From assembly GCA_034401135.1 (NCBI GenBank), contig JAWZSP010000009.1, positions 1,736,001 through 1,800,000 of the forward strand: DNA of 64,000 nt, written 5' to 3'. Shown here in pieces: positions 26,244-38,565 of the stretch (positions are counted from its first letter, which is position 1; each line of letters begins with the position of its first letter). The notes under the pieces are model-generated. The model did no database searches. It was given only the letters and a program-made list of their open reading frames with translations, and was not told the origin of the DNA. This DNA is from Volutella citrinella (lineage: Eukaryota; Ascomycota; Sordariomycetes; Hypocreales; Nectriaceae). A program made the position numbers and the translations under genes.

Positions 26244-29200
26244 ATTTATCCCCTCTTTTATAATACTATCCTTAGTACTAAGGCTAGTAAAATATAACTA
26301 CTAACCTTATTATAATCTAATAGTAAATTACTATTAGCTATATTCTATTTTTATTATATTAAGATAAATTAAATAAGTAATTATTTTTATAATTAGTAAC
26401 TATATTTATAATTAGTAATTATACTTCTTAAAGTATAAAAAAGAGGCTTTTCTCTTATTTAACTATTTTTTTTCCTTTCTCCTTATTTATTAATATTTTT
26501 AAGTTATATAAATTCTATACTGCCTTTTTATAATATCTTCCTCTACTTTTTTTATAACTTTAGCTATTTATTTTATACTTATCTTAATACCTTTTATATA
26601 ATATATAAAGTATCTTAATATAATTAAGTATTATAATTACCTATATATCTAAGCTAATCTTTAGGATATTCTTACTACTATACTTTTATTTTATACTTTT
26701 TTTAATATTATAAGCAGTTACTACTTATATTATAAGTATAGTAATAAGACTTATTATTTATAAATATCTATCTTTTTAATTTTATTTAACTTTCTAACCT
26801 TTCTAAGCTTTTTAATAAAATAAAAAGTAATACTACTAACTTAACTATTATTCTTAATTATATTAACCTTCTCTAAGTTCTTCTTACTTTTATAAATACT
26901 TTTTTTTTCTCTAACTCTAATTTAACTAATTTTATAATTACTTTAATAAATATCTACTATATATTTCTTTAAATATATAAAGTATATACTACTATTTATA
27001 AGTTCTCTAAGATCTTAAGTATACTTAGTACTACTAAGGCTTTATAATAAAATAGTAAGATTTCTAATCTTAAATTTATAACTACTTATTATATTAAAAA
27101 GCTTAAAAACTTTATAAACTCTTTTTAATTTAATTATTCTACTTTTACTAACCTTTTACTAAAAAATATATAATAATTATAACTATTTTTTAAATAATAC
27201 CTATTATAATATATTAATAAGGATAGCTTATATTAGTAATAAGAGTTCTTTTACTTTTTTTAAAAGTCTTTAGCTAGGTTATAATAAGCTTAGGTTTTAC
27301 TCCTAGGCTATTACTAAAATATAAGTACTTTACTTACTAAAAAGCACTCTTAATTAAGCTACTTAAAAATCTTATATTTTTATAAACTAGCTTAAAAAAT
27401 AATAAGTATAGAGCTCTTAGATAATAAATTTTAATATTATTTAATACCTTGCCTAGCTATTAAATAGGTTTTAGAATAAGTTTATAACTTAAAAAAATAA
27501 ATAATAAGCTTATTATATTAGCAGCCCTTTTATAGCACTTCTAACTCTCTTTTATAGAGCTTTTTAAGCACTTCCCTAGCCTCCTTATACTAATTTATCT
27601 TAGTCTTAATAATATAAGTAAGTAATTATAATACTAAAGTCCTTAAGTTTAGATAATACTAATATTAATAATATAGATTAGACTTAAAGTTACTAGGGTT
27701 TTAATAGTAGATTATAATAATTTCTAGGTAGTTTTAAGTAGCTTTTTTATTTTAGAGTTTAATAAGCAGGTTTTTATAAGCTAATTATAAGGATTTACTA
27801 ACTGCTCTTTTTTAATTTAGCCTATCTTTTTATAGCTTTTTTTTTCTTTATTTTATAATATTCTATAACTACTTTTTTTATATTCTCTATATCTACTTTA
27901 AGAACTTACTAATTAAACTTTATAAACTACCTTAATTACTTAATAAAATAAAATTACTTACTTTTATATTTTTATTTATTTTTTACTATCTTAACCTCTT
28001 ATTCTCCTTCTAAGTTCTATAAGTTAGATATTAATATATTTTTATTAAGTATTCTTTTATAATATTACTAGGACTCTAGTAGGTTTATATAAAAAATATT
28101 ATAAATATAACTTAACTAATTTAGTAAGGCTAATTAGTAGGCTTTTAAGCTAACCTCTTTTAGAATTTAAAAAAGCTTAATATAATATAATACTAACTTC
28201 CTTTTCTATTTAAGAAATTTTAAATTACTTATTAAAAGTAATATAAGCTATCCCTTCTTAAAGCTATACTCTTAGTACTTATAGTTTATAATTTCTATAT
28301 ACTGCTTTATTATATTCTTTTAGTAATTTTTAAGCTTTTTTTAAACTTACTATAATCTTACTAATCTTATACTTATTTTAAGTATCCCTTTTTTTATAAG
28401 ATTATCCTCAAGACCTAGATATATATTTAATAAGTACTTTATAAAAGCCTTTATTAGTAATATACCTATTATTATATTCTAAGTATTATTATAAATAAAT
28501 TATATTTATAATAAGAAGTTTAGCTATACTTCTTAGTAATTTCCTATAAATATATATAAATAATATTCTAAGGTCTAATTAAAGCACTCTATTTATTTAT
28601 TACTCTATAAATAAAATACTATTAAAAGCTTTCTTTTTATTAATATTTATATATAAATAGCTTACTAAAATTTACTTATAAAAATCAAGCCTTTATCTAA
28701 TACTATACTATTTAATAAATTAAAAATAAAATCAATCTTTTTATAAAATAACTTTATAAACTCTATTATATTAATTACCTTAAGTATAGCTAAGAATTAA
28801 GCATACTTTATATAGTAATCTATAATAATTAATATTATATTAATTTTACTTTATTTAGTTATTATAGATAATAATTTTATAATAAAGTCTATTAATAGTT
28901 TAGACTATAATTAACTAAATATTAAAAAAAGTTTAAGCTTACTATATAATTTATATTTTTTTAATACTATTCTCTAATATATTAAATAAGTACTAACTTA
29001 TTATATTATAAAATCTTTTATATACTTTTAGTATAGCTTTTACTAAAGTATCTTAAGTATTTAATTAATCCTAAAATAACTTATTATTAAATAATTATAA
29101 TATAGCTTAAGGATCTTATTTTATAATATAATACTATCTAGTATATATAACCTCTGCTAAAAGTATAATAAATCTTTAGTAATATACTATTTATAAAGAT

Positions 29201-32200
29201 TTCTTATAGCTTTTTATTTAATAATAAGATCTTAGTAAGTTTTTACTACTAGATTATAAGATTATAATATCTTAATTATTTTTATTAAAGTTACTAAGAC
29301 TTCCTTATTATTAATAATCTTTTTAATTAAGGCCTTTTATATATCTTTTTAAAAAGGTTTAAATAGTACTTTAAATTTCTTCTCTACCTAGTCTAACTAT
29401 ATTATATAGCCCTTAAAAATAGGTTTATTATAGTCTTATATTATTTATATAAAGCTAACCTTAGTATTTATTAGTATTATTACTTTTTTAAATAGTCTAA
29501 TCTTAGTAACTATTTAATCTATTAAGTTATTTACTAGATTATTTTAAGAAATATTCTCCTCTTTATAATCTAGCTTTTAAGAAAGTCTATTAATAAGGTT
29601 TATTTTATCTAGCTAATACTTAATTATAAAGTTATATAGTATAAGCTTAATATACTACTAAGCTTACTAACTATTTAAATACTCCTTTTTTATAAAAAAT
29701 TATAAATTTTAATAATTACTAAAGACTTTAATAAGTTTTACTAGCTTTTTAAGATAGTACTTTTAATTTATAAATAACTTTATAATTATAAACATTTCTT
29801 TATCTAGAGTACTATAGTTTAACTCAGCCCCTTAAAACTTTTATAACTAAAATATAATAAAGTACTAAAAACTATCTCTTTTTTATTAAAAGATAATACT
29901 TAATATTATAAAATATAAAGTATTAGTTTTTAATTATATAAGTTTCTTTAAATTAAAATAGTATAATATTAATACTTTTTAAAAAGATTTATAAAGCTCT
30001 TAGAAGATATTTTACTACTTATTTATAAGAGTTACTTTTTTTAGTTTCTTATTCTTAACTAACCTTTTTAAAAGGTTTAATAAAGGGGCTATTATTAAGA
30101 AGTAGCCTTATATAAATCTCTTATAAAAATTATAGAAACCTAAGAATACCTAGACCTTTTAATAAGTCTTTAGCTTTAATTATAAAGTAATTATCTTAAC
30201 TTTCTTAAAGTCTATAGATATCCTTATTATTAATATAATAAACCTAAGAAATATAATTTCTAATTAATAAAAATAATATTTATTTAGTACTATATATAAT
30301 CTAGCTGCTATAAGCTATTTAATTACTTATTAAAAGGCTTTTATATAAAATTTACAATCCTTTAAGTAGATTAGTATATTATTTATAAATATAATATAGA
30401 CTATATCTAAAAAGTCCCTTAAAGCTTAGTAAATATAGTTTTAAAAAGTAGCTAGGGTATTAATAAGTCTAAATAGTATAACTATATACTTAAAATACTT
30501 ATAGTAAGTTTAAAAAGCTATCTTTTACTTATTACCTACTTTTATCTAAATTTAATAATATATATTCTTAATATCTAGCTTACTAAAAAAGCAGTAGCCC
30601 TAAATATAGTTTATAATCTCTAAGATTAGTAAGAGAGAGTACTAATTCTTAGTTATTACTTTATTTAGCCCCTAGTAGTTAATATATAAATAAAAAAACC
30701 TATTTAACTTAAAAATAAAAAAAATCAGAGCCTTTATTAAGCTTTTTAAGTATTAGATATATCTATTTACTAAATTATTAGCTAGGTATTAATAAAGTAT
30801 ATTAAGTTCCTTTTATAAAAATAAATAGATTAGTTTAAAAAGTAGTAACTTCCTTAGTATAATATTAATTATATAGTCTTACTTACTATATAATAAGAGT
30901 TTTATTATACTTTTTTTTTAAAAAAATTACTATAAGCTTTTTAACTTAATAAGAATTCTCTTAATATATTAATAAGTTTTATAGTCTTAATACCTTAATA
31001 AATAGCCTATATCTATCTTATAAATATTATATACCTACTTTACTATTTAATAAGTTTACTAAAACTTTTAGGCACTTTTAACCTAGATTTAGTCCTATTT
31101 TAATTTAAGTTATTATTTTCTTTCCTAAATATTAATTAAAACTGCTATCTTAGATAATAATATTTAAGAGAGTAGTAAGGGGATATTAAAGCCTTTTTAA
31201 GTCCTTATTATTAAAAAAGTTATTTAATAAGTAACTCTTTTAAAATTAGTTAAAGATATAAGTATAATCTAAGTATTATCTATTTTTAAAATTATTTAAT
31301 CTATACTTATTAAGATCAGGGCCTTTTTATATAATTTTTAAAAGCTTATATAGTTAGTAATACTTTTATTAATTATATTACTTATTTTTTTAATATTAAG
31401 AAATACTTTTATTATAACTATTAATTAGAGAGTATATACTAAGGCTTAAGCTAAGAGTTATAAAATTAATTATAGCAGCCCTAGATTCTTAAAGCTAGGG
31501 AATTAACTTAAGATCCTTTTAAAAAAGTTCTATAATAATATAATTAGACTATTCTAATAGCTAGGTAAGAGTTTAGCTTTTAATACTATTTTTAAAATTT
31601 ATCTATTAATAAATATAAAAAGATTTAGGTTACTAAAAGTTATTAAATCCCTTACTATTTTAATACTTTTCCTATTACTTTTTTAATATTATCTTCTTTT
31701 TTTATCTTAAGGTAATTAGATATAATATAGCCTAGCTTTTAGTAATTATAATATTAAATATCCCCTTACTTAGTCTTTAACTTTTTATTTAAAAAGCTTT
31801 TTAATTTAATAAAATCTTTTAAAAAAGGGCTATCTTACTCTTTTTTCTTTACTTTTTAAAAAAGGAATAATTTAAAAGCCTTCTTTTAGTATTTCTTTAC
31901 TAACTCTTCTTTATTATCCTACTTTTACTTATCTTTTAGGACTTAATATTTTATAAAAAGCTAGATTACTTCTACTTTCTATATAAAAGCCTTTTAATAA
32001 AGGTTTATATTTATCTTAATTAGCCTATTTTAAAATAGCTTTTATAACTTATTTAAAAATATAATTCCTTACTTCTACCTATTTTAGTAATATCCTAGCT
32101 ATTATTTAATAAAGTTTAAATAATAATAGAATTCTTAAAAAGTTTAGTTTACTTACTACTTAGCCTTTTCTAATTAAAGCTTAATTAAGACTTTAATATT

Positions 32201-32937
32201 AAGGGCCTTATAAATTAAGGATTTTAACTAAGTCTAGAAAGTATCCTAATCCTTTTTAAAAACCTTCTATTTCTTTTTTAAAAAGGCTTTTAAAAACTCT
32301 TTAAAAAAGGCTTAACTATTATTATCTAGATATTATAAAGCTAGTACTATCTTATACTAATCCCTCTTAAATTTATAAAAGCCTTAAAAAGTATATTATA
32401 AACCTAGTAGCTAATCTTCTTACTTTTAGATAATTAATAAAGTAATTAAGACCTTAAGTTTTAATAACTTAAAATCAATCTCCTTTTTTAAAAAAGAAAA
32501 TCTTAAAGTTTAGTACCTTTTATAATAAGTACTAATAGGTACTTAACCTACCTTTTTCTCTAAAAGCTAGGTCTTAGCTTAAAAATACTAGATTTCTTTT
32601 AAAATTTCTAGCTATTACTAGAAATTATCCTACTTTTTTTATAATTAAACTATACTAAGAGAGCTCTATATTAATACTAAGTCTTCTACTTACTAAGTTT
32701 TTTTTAATTCTTAGATAGCCTTTCTTTTAGTCTTATACCTTTTTATATAAATAATCTAGGGCTTACTAGCCTTAAAGTCTAATAAGAAAGAGATTTTAGT
32801 AATTTAGTTAAAAGATATAAAATTATCTTTTTAAAAAGGGTTTAAAAAGGCTTACCCTCTTATTAAGTAGTTTATTAGTATACTTCTCTTACTTAATACT
32901 ATTATATTCTTAAAAAGCTATAAAAAAGCTTTAGAAT

Positions 32938-33217
32938 TATTACTATAAGGTATATAATATATAAATAATATATAGGTTAGGCTATATAATTTTATAAAAA
33001 AAAAGGTAATAATAGGATTTTATAATAAAGAGTAATTAAAGCTTTTCTAATATTTTAGTAAGCTTCTTTTATAGTATTATATATTATAAAGCTCCTTAAA
33101 GTATATATATTAATAGTAGTATTACCCTGCTCCTTATACTTAGCTTTACTAGCCTTTATAACTAGGCTGGGCGGCGCTTTATAGCCAAGGTGGAGCCTAA
33201 TACTAGATGCTATAATA
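32938..33217 (-). repeat. R1 5' LTR of copy B
   Basis: 280 bp. It retains more G and C than its partner (for example GGGCGGCGC near 33,169), so the two LTRs were mutated to different degrees. Confidence 0.88.
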
Positions 33218-33222
33218 AAAAT

Positions 33223-33413
33223 CTAAATTAATTATTAATTTAATTAGATAAAAAGAAAGAAGTCTTTAAATAAAAAAAGATTAAAAAAAAGGGAAAATTC
33301 TTATTAATTTAAAATATTAAGTAAACCTGCTCTTTTTAAGCTATTAACTTAAATACTTAATTAATTAATCTAACTTAATTATTAAAATACTAATATAATC
33401 TAGCTATTATATA
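33223..33413 (+). repeat. R4 right LTR, second part
   Basis: Matches 10,909-11,109 and completes the LTR split by R1 copy B. Followed by the R4 target duplication TATTT at 33,415-33,419. Confidence 0.78.
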
Positions 33414-33414
33414 G

Positions 33415-34262
33415 TATTTAATTATAATAGACTTTATTATTAAATTACTATTATTATTTAACTTTATTATTAATATATATTTTAATAGTATATATATAAT
33501 AATAAATTAATTTATTAAGTTTATATATTATATCTTTTATAAAAAAGATATAAACTTAAAATAATTAATATTTATATTTAATAAGAATATTATTATAATA
33601 TATAAACTACTAATAAAAGTTATTTTAAATAAAAAACTAGTATTTATATTAAAGTTTAATTAAAGCTTTATAAATATAATAAAACTTAATTATAAATTTA
33701 TTATAATTTTTAAAGTATAAGTAGATAGATAAATAAAATAACTTAATTAAAAAATAGAGTAATATCTTAAATATTATATTAATTATATATAAAATAATTA
33801 AGTAAAATTATTATTAATAATATAATTATTATATAACTTATTATATTATAATAATATTAAAATAATACTTATTATAATACTTTATAAATATAACTTAGAT
33901 ATATATATAAAAGTATAAAATAAACTATAAAATATTAAAATAATAATTAAATCTAACTAACTTAAAGTAATATATTAAGAAATAAAAATTAAACTTAAGT
34001 ATATTTATAATTAAATAGTAAAATATTATAATAAAAAAAGATTAAAAAAACTAACTTTTATAAAAAGAAATATAGTCTACTTATTTATAAAAAACTTTAT
34101 AATAAAATAATAAAATAAAAAATTAGATTATAAATTTATTAAACTTTTTAAAATTAAAAAGTAAATCTTAGAAAATAATTATAAACTTAACTTACTTAAA
34201 ACTATTTATATATACTTAATTTTTTATATTTTATTATTAAAGTTAGCTAAAAATATAATATA
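33415..34262 (+). pseudogene. Ty3/gypsy integrase fragment, continuation of the 9.15-10.76 kb pol
   Basis: Plus-strand translation gives the integrase catalytic core from the MDFI-type start near 33,425. The NRFTKF-type box near 33,510 and the later box near 33,620 show Asn where the catalytic Asp belong. A VDRxIKxLN segment lies near 33,725. The C-terminal part (KYYNKKRLK, KLDYKFI, LLKLAKNI) runs to about 34,262 and is the usual tail of chromovirus-type integrases. The frame is the one broken at 10,764 by the R4 insertion. Many stops; dead. Confidence 0.88.
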
Positions 34263-35128
34263 AGTTTAAATAATAACTAATAATATAAAATTAGTATTAA
34301 TAGTTAAAATACTCTTAGATATAAAATAAGTAGTAGAAAAAATTATTAATTATAAATAAATAAATAGAATTATAAAATACTAAATTAAATAAAAGGACTA
34401 ATTAAAATTAAAAAATATATAAAAACTCTTAGAAAACCTTACTTATTATTTAAAGAAATTATAAAAATACTTAAAGAATTAATAAAGAAAATAATAAACT
34501 AATTAATAATATTAATAACTCTTACTATCTAAGCCTTTTTAATAAAATACTACTTAGTTAATAAGATACTACTTAAGGAAATAACTCTATTTTTTTTATT
34601 TAACTTTTATAGACCCTGCTTAATTAAGAAAGTATTTTTATTTTTAAAAAGCTTTTTTTAATAATAAAAATAGCTTAAATAAGCTATAATTTCCTTTAAC
34701 TTTTTCTCTTTTTTTTTAATATCCTTATCTAGCTTTTATTATATAAAAGTATTATATATTACTAAAAAAATTAATAAAAGAAAAATAAAGTATTAAAAAA
34801 GATAAATAAAAAAGAATAATATTTATATTATTATAAGTATAACTATATTAAATATACTTAGAATAATATAATAATTTACTAAATATTTAATAAACTTATT
34901 TATTTTTAAAATAATAAAAATATAGTATATTAATTATAAAACTTTTAATAGTAATATAATTAGCTAAAAAAGTATACTATTAAGTCTTAATAAACTTAAG
35001 AGCTATACTTAATATAATAATAATTAGTATAAGATAATTATAAGTCTAAGTTTATAAAACTTATATAATAAACTAATATAAGTTACTTATTTAGCCTTAG
35101 AGTTAAGACTTTATAAAAAGAGATATTA
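34263..35128. repeat. RIP-degraded 3' part of the R3-associated gypsy element
   Basis: AT-rich DNA between the end of integrase and the R3 LTR at 35,129. A purine-rich stretch AAAAAGAGA lies just before the LTR (35,115-35,123). No gene. Confidence 0.45.
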
Positions 35129-35592
35129 TATTAAAATTTAATATTAATATACTATACTTATATAAAGTATATAAAGTTAAAGAACTTAAATAAAAGATTA
35201 TAATTAATTAATAATAAATTACTTAGATTATATAATAACCTTTATAATTTATACTTAATAAATTAATTAAAAATAGATTACTTAAATTATTATTATAATT
35301 CTTATAATCTAAGATAAATAAAGAATAAGTAGTAAGCTATATAATAAAAACTTAACTATTATATAAACTAATAAAAAGTATATATTTAATATAAGTAGCT
35401 TTTTAATTATTAATATAACTTAGTTATTTTAATTATTTTAATTAATTATTACTTAATATAATATTATAATTACTATACTTAAAATTATTACTAACTAATT
35501 TAAGTTTAATATATATTAAGTTAGATTTATTAATATAAACTCTTAGTATATTATACTAAGTTTATATAGTTAAAACTTACTTAATTATTATA
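35129..35592 (+). repeat. R3 LTR, probable 3' LTR
   Basis: 464 bp, collinear with 8,353-8,818. It lies downstream of integrase in the right orientation to be the 3' LTR of that element. Confidence 0.65.
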
Positions 35593-35893
35593 AAAAAGTT
35601 AGTATAAAAAGTCTAAAAAGCTATATTATAAAGTAAGTAAAAAGTATAGCTATAAGTATTACTATTATATAACACAGCTTTATACTTATTTATATAGCTT
35701 TATATTTATAATAACCCTAGCTTTATAAAAAAAGGCGTCTTTACTAATATTATTTTAATTCCTATTCTATTCTTTTTATTAAATACTTTTAAGCTATTAT
35801 AAATACCTTTTTTAAATACTTTTTTTTAATTAAACTAGTCGCCTTCTTTAATATATAAAAAATAAAAAAACAAAACTAAATAAAAACAGTTAT
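35593..35893. other. AT-rich spacer
   Basis: About 300 bp between two R3 LTRs. No feature recognised. Confidence 0.4.
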
Positions 35894-36360
35894 TATTAAA
35901 ACCTAATACTAATATACTATACTTATATAGAGTATATAAAATAGAAAAACTTAAGTAGTAACTTATATTTAATTAATACTAAATTACTAAGATTATATTA
36001 TAATCTTTATAATTTTTACTTAAATAAGTTAATTAGGAATAGATTACTTAGAGTATTATTATAATCTTAGTAATTTATAATAAATAAAAAACAGGTAGTA
36101 AGCTATATAATAAAGAACTAAATAAATTATATAGACTTATAAAAAGTATATATTTAATATAAGCAGCTTTTTAACTATTAATATAACTTAGTTATCTTAA
36201 TTATTTTAATTAATTATTATTTAATATAATACTATAATTACTATACTTAGAATTATTATTAATTAGTTTAAGCTTAATATATATTATATTAGATCTACTA
36301 ATATAAACTCTTAGTATATTATACTAAGTTTATATAATTAAAACCTACTTAATTATTATA
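35894..36360 (+). repeat. R3 solo LTR
   Basis: 467 bp, flanked by GTTAT (35,889-35,893) and ATTAT (36,361-36,365). These are a 5-bp duplication differing by one G-to-A change, which fits RIP. No internal region is attached. Confidence 0.7.
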
Positions 36361-37480
36361 ATTATATATAAATATTTACTAACTTTAGTTTATATTTAAT
36401 TTCTTATTATATTTTATTACTACTACTTATTTTTATTACTAAATTATTATAATTCTTTATTATTAATATTCTATTTAAGACCTTAGTTATTAAGTTATTT
36501 TTAACTTAAAGAATTTTTAACCTTAATAATAATTTTCTTTATAACTAATTTTTTTTATTAGAATTTAAATTATTTTAAGTAATATAAAGCAGTACTTATT
36601 TTTTTTATATTTTTATATCCTAATATATTTTAGTAAGTAAGTATATATTTCTAAGTACTAATTATAACTACCTCTCTTTCTACTTTATTTAATAGGTTTT
36701 TAAATTAAGATATATTTATATAATAAAGCTGTCTATCTTAATATAAAGGCTTTAAGCTTTTATAATTTATATATAAGCAGAAAGTAAATATAATAGAGTT
36801 AACTAATTAGTATTATATACTATTAACTATTTAAGACTTTAATTTAATATAGATAATAAAAAATACTAAATAGTCTAATATTTAATAGTTATAAAAAATA
36901 TATAGGATTCTCTTACTCTTTACAGCCTTAGTTAAGTAGTACTTATACTAAATATTATCTATATACGTGTCTATATAGTCCTTATAATTAATTTATAAAG
37001 TTGGGTTTTTTTTCTTTCTTTTTAAGTAGTATATATCTAGTAGAAAAGGTTATTTAAGAGTTTAAAGAAAAGTAAGACTTTACTTAGAACTTAATAGCTA
37101 GATATTTTAAAGCTTACTAAATTAATAGCTATTATAGAATCTAAAGATACTAGACTTATTATAAAGTCCCTGACTTTATAAAAAAGTTAACTAACTATAA
37201 ATAAGTTTATTTATAATAATAATAGTACTACTGATTTTAATAAAGATAGATAAATAGATAGGATTTCTATTTAATAGTATCTAACTATAACTTTATTAAA
37301 TATAAGTTCACGAAAAGTATAAGTAAAAGTTAAGTAAGGTAAGTCTAATCGTGTTTTTTATATTAAAGTAAGGAAAATATATAATTACTACTATATAGTA
37401 GAACTAGGTGTTATATTATATTAAAAAAAGAGTACGGGAAGTAAAGATTAAGTAATTAAATAAGTATATTAAGTAAGAGG
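36361..37480. other. Transition zone from RIP block to normal DNA
   Basis: Still AT-rich and gene-free, but CG- and CA-containing words (CGTGTC, TTCACG, GTACGGG) become steadily more frequent towards 37.48 kb. No LTR or terminal repeat marks the edge. The gradient suggests RIP spreading out of the repeats into flanking unique DNA. Confidence 0.5.
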
Positions 37481-37963
37481 GACTTGTTCTAACCTTATGC
37501 TAGCTTTTAAGGATAAAGCTTGTAAAGCAGAAGGTTAGTATAAGAAGTCTGAAGAGCTGTGTTGTAAGGCGGGCGAGAGGCGCGGCTACAGGCGTCGCCG
37601 TCACGTGACGCAGCCTCGTGCCTGCCTGCGTAGCCTCGTGCCCGCAACATGACTCTCGGCAACCTGAGTTCCGTCATCAATACCAGCCAGGATGAACAGT
37701 CATGCCCGATGTCGACAGCCTTGACATCACACCGACATGGCGACCCATGGACCGCCCAGAAGCTGACCTGCCGTCAATCAAATCTGGGAAATAACAGGTC
37801 GTCCGAGGGAGGAATCGTCAAGGGCATCGCCGTCACATACCAAGAGATCTAAAGCATTGCAAGTATTCAGGGGTGCCAAGTTGTTGCATTAGCAGATTCC
37901 TATCACTGTGCTCTATCAATCCCCCAGTGCCAATCCTTTTCATTCATGCCTTGATTGACCTTG
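37481..37963. other. Normal-composition intergenic DNA at the block edge
   Basis: Base composition jumps to about 50% GC here. A short direct repeat of GYAGCCTCGTGCC occurs twice at 37,609-37,642. The longest open frame is 67 codons with no recognisable feature, and I do not call it. Confidence 0.4.
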
Positions 37964-38565
37964 TCATAAACGGCCACCACCAATGACTGAGTTCACCACC
38001 CATCCCTGTTCCTGCGTCTCACTCCGCTCAAGAATACCAGATAGCGCGGCATATGCTAACGGCTGGTATCATCTTTGTCAGTATCAAATACAGCTATACG
38101 CAGTAGTGGGCTTACCTGGTATTCGTCAAGTTCCAGTTCCGGAATTGGTTCGGCCAGCAGTGCTGGCGCATCTGCTGGATGGGCCACAGGGGGCCAGGAT
38201 CGCGGTGCGGTCGAGCTCAAAGGGAGCAGAGCGTTGGATGTCCAACCAGGGACCAGTGTCGACAACAGTCTAACACGGGAGACTCTCGGAAGCTGAAATC
38301 GTGGAAGCCATTGCGTGGCAGACGTCGTGGTGGTGGTGCGGCGTGGCACACACGCTGTCAGCAACATCGTATCGTCGCCATACAGGACTCTGTAGGCCCA
38401 ATTTCCACACGTGGGCTCAGTGTCGACATCTTCAAGCCCCGGAGGGCGTCTTCGAGGGTCGATCAAGAGGGCAGCAGCGACAAGGGTGTAAAAGACCATG
38501 CCAACAGCCATCCCCATGGCCAAGGTAACGAAGAGCAGGATCTGGACCGTAACAAGGGCGCTCAT
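37964..38565 (-). CDS. Hypothetical small membrane-anchored protein
   Basis: The long open frame on the minus strand starts upstream at 38,643, but the Met at 38,565 directly precedes a strong N-terminal membrane segment (about residues 5-35, LFVTLAMGMAVGMVFYTLV-like) and is the better start. The frame hits a strong donor, CAG/GTAAGC, at 38,115. An intron to 38,063 (53 nt, CTGAC branch, ACCAG acceptor) adds a 32-codon exon ending at 37,964. Predicted length is about 182 residues: a short membrane anchor, then a basic, Thr- and Pro-rich tail. I recognise no family. Without splicing the frame would run to 38,056. Support is only the open frame, membrane segment and splice signals. Confidence 0.4.

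Larger units (their letters stand above)
25964..33217 (-). mobile_element. R1 Ty3/gypsy element, copy B, full length (7,254 bp)
   Basis: Two 280-bp LTRs (25,964-26,243 and 32,938-33,217) start TATTA and end TAATA. They are flanked by AAAAT at 25,959-25,963 and 33,218-33,222. Just inside the left LTR is TTTATCCCCTCTTTT, which on the minus strand is a polypurine tract. So the element reads on the minus strand and its 5' LTR is the right one. The RT catalytic box at 30,378-30,389 again reads F-I-N-N on the minus strand. No intact frame remains. The empty site is preserved in the other R4 LTR at 10,904-10,908. Confidence 0.9.
1..37480. repeat. RIP-degraded AT-rich block of nested LTR retrotransposons
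   Basis: The whole stretch is A/T with scattered CT, AG, CC and GG. CpA and TpG are very rare and TpA is in great excess, as expected from repeat-induced point mutation (C to T in CpA on either strand). No open reading frame of useful length survives. Translations still show Ty3/gypsy reverse transcriptase, RNase H and integrase with Trp, Gln and Arg codons turned into stops and catalytic Asp turned into Asn. Several LTR families, nested insertions and target-site duplications can be traced and are listed separately. No cellular gene is visible inside. The block could be one RIP island or the edge of a centromeric or subtelomeric region; the window does not decide. Confidence 0.93.

Noticed and set aside
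1..37480. Mitochondrial DNA insertion or centromere core as explanation for the AT richness
   Set aside because: Readable Ty3/gypsy RT and integrase, LTR pairs, target duplications and RIP-type changes explain it. A centromeric location cannot be excluded, but nothing specific shows it.
37649..37852. 67-codon open frame at the edge of the RIP block
   Set aside because: Short, low-information sequence with no motif.
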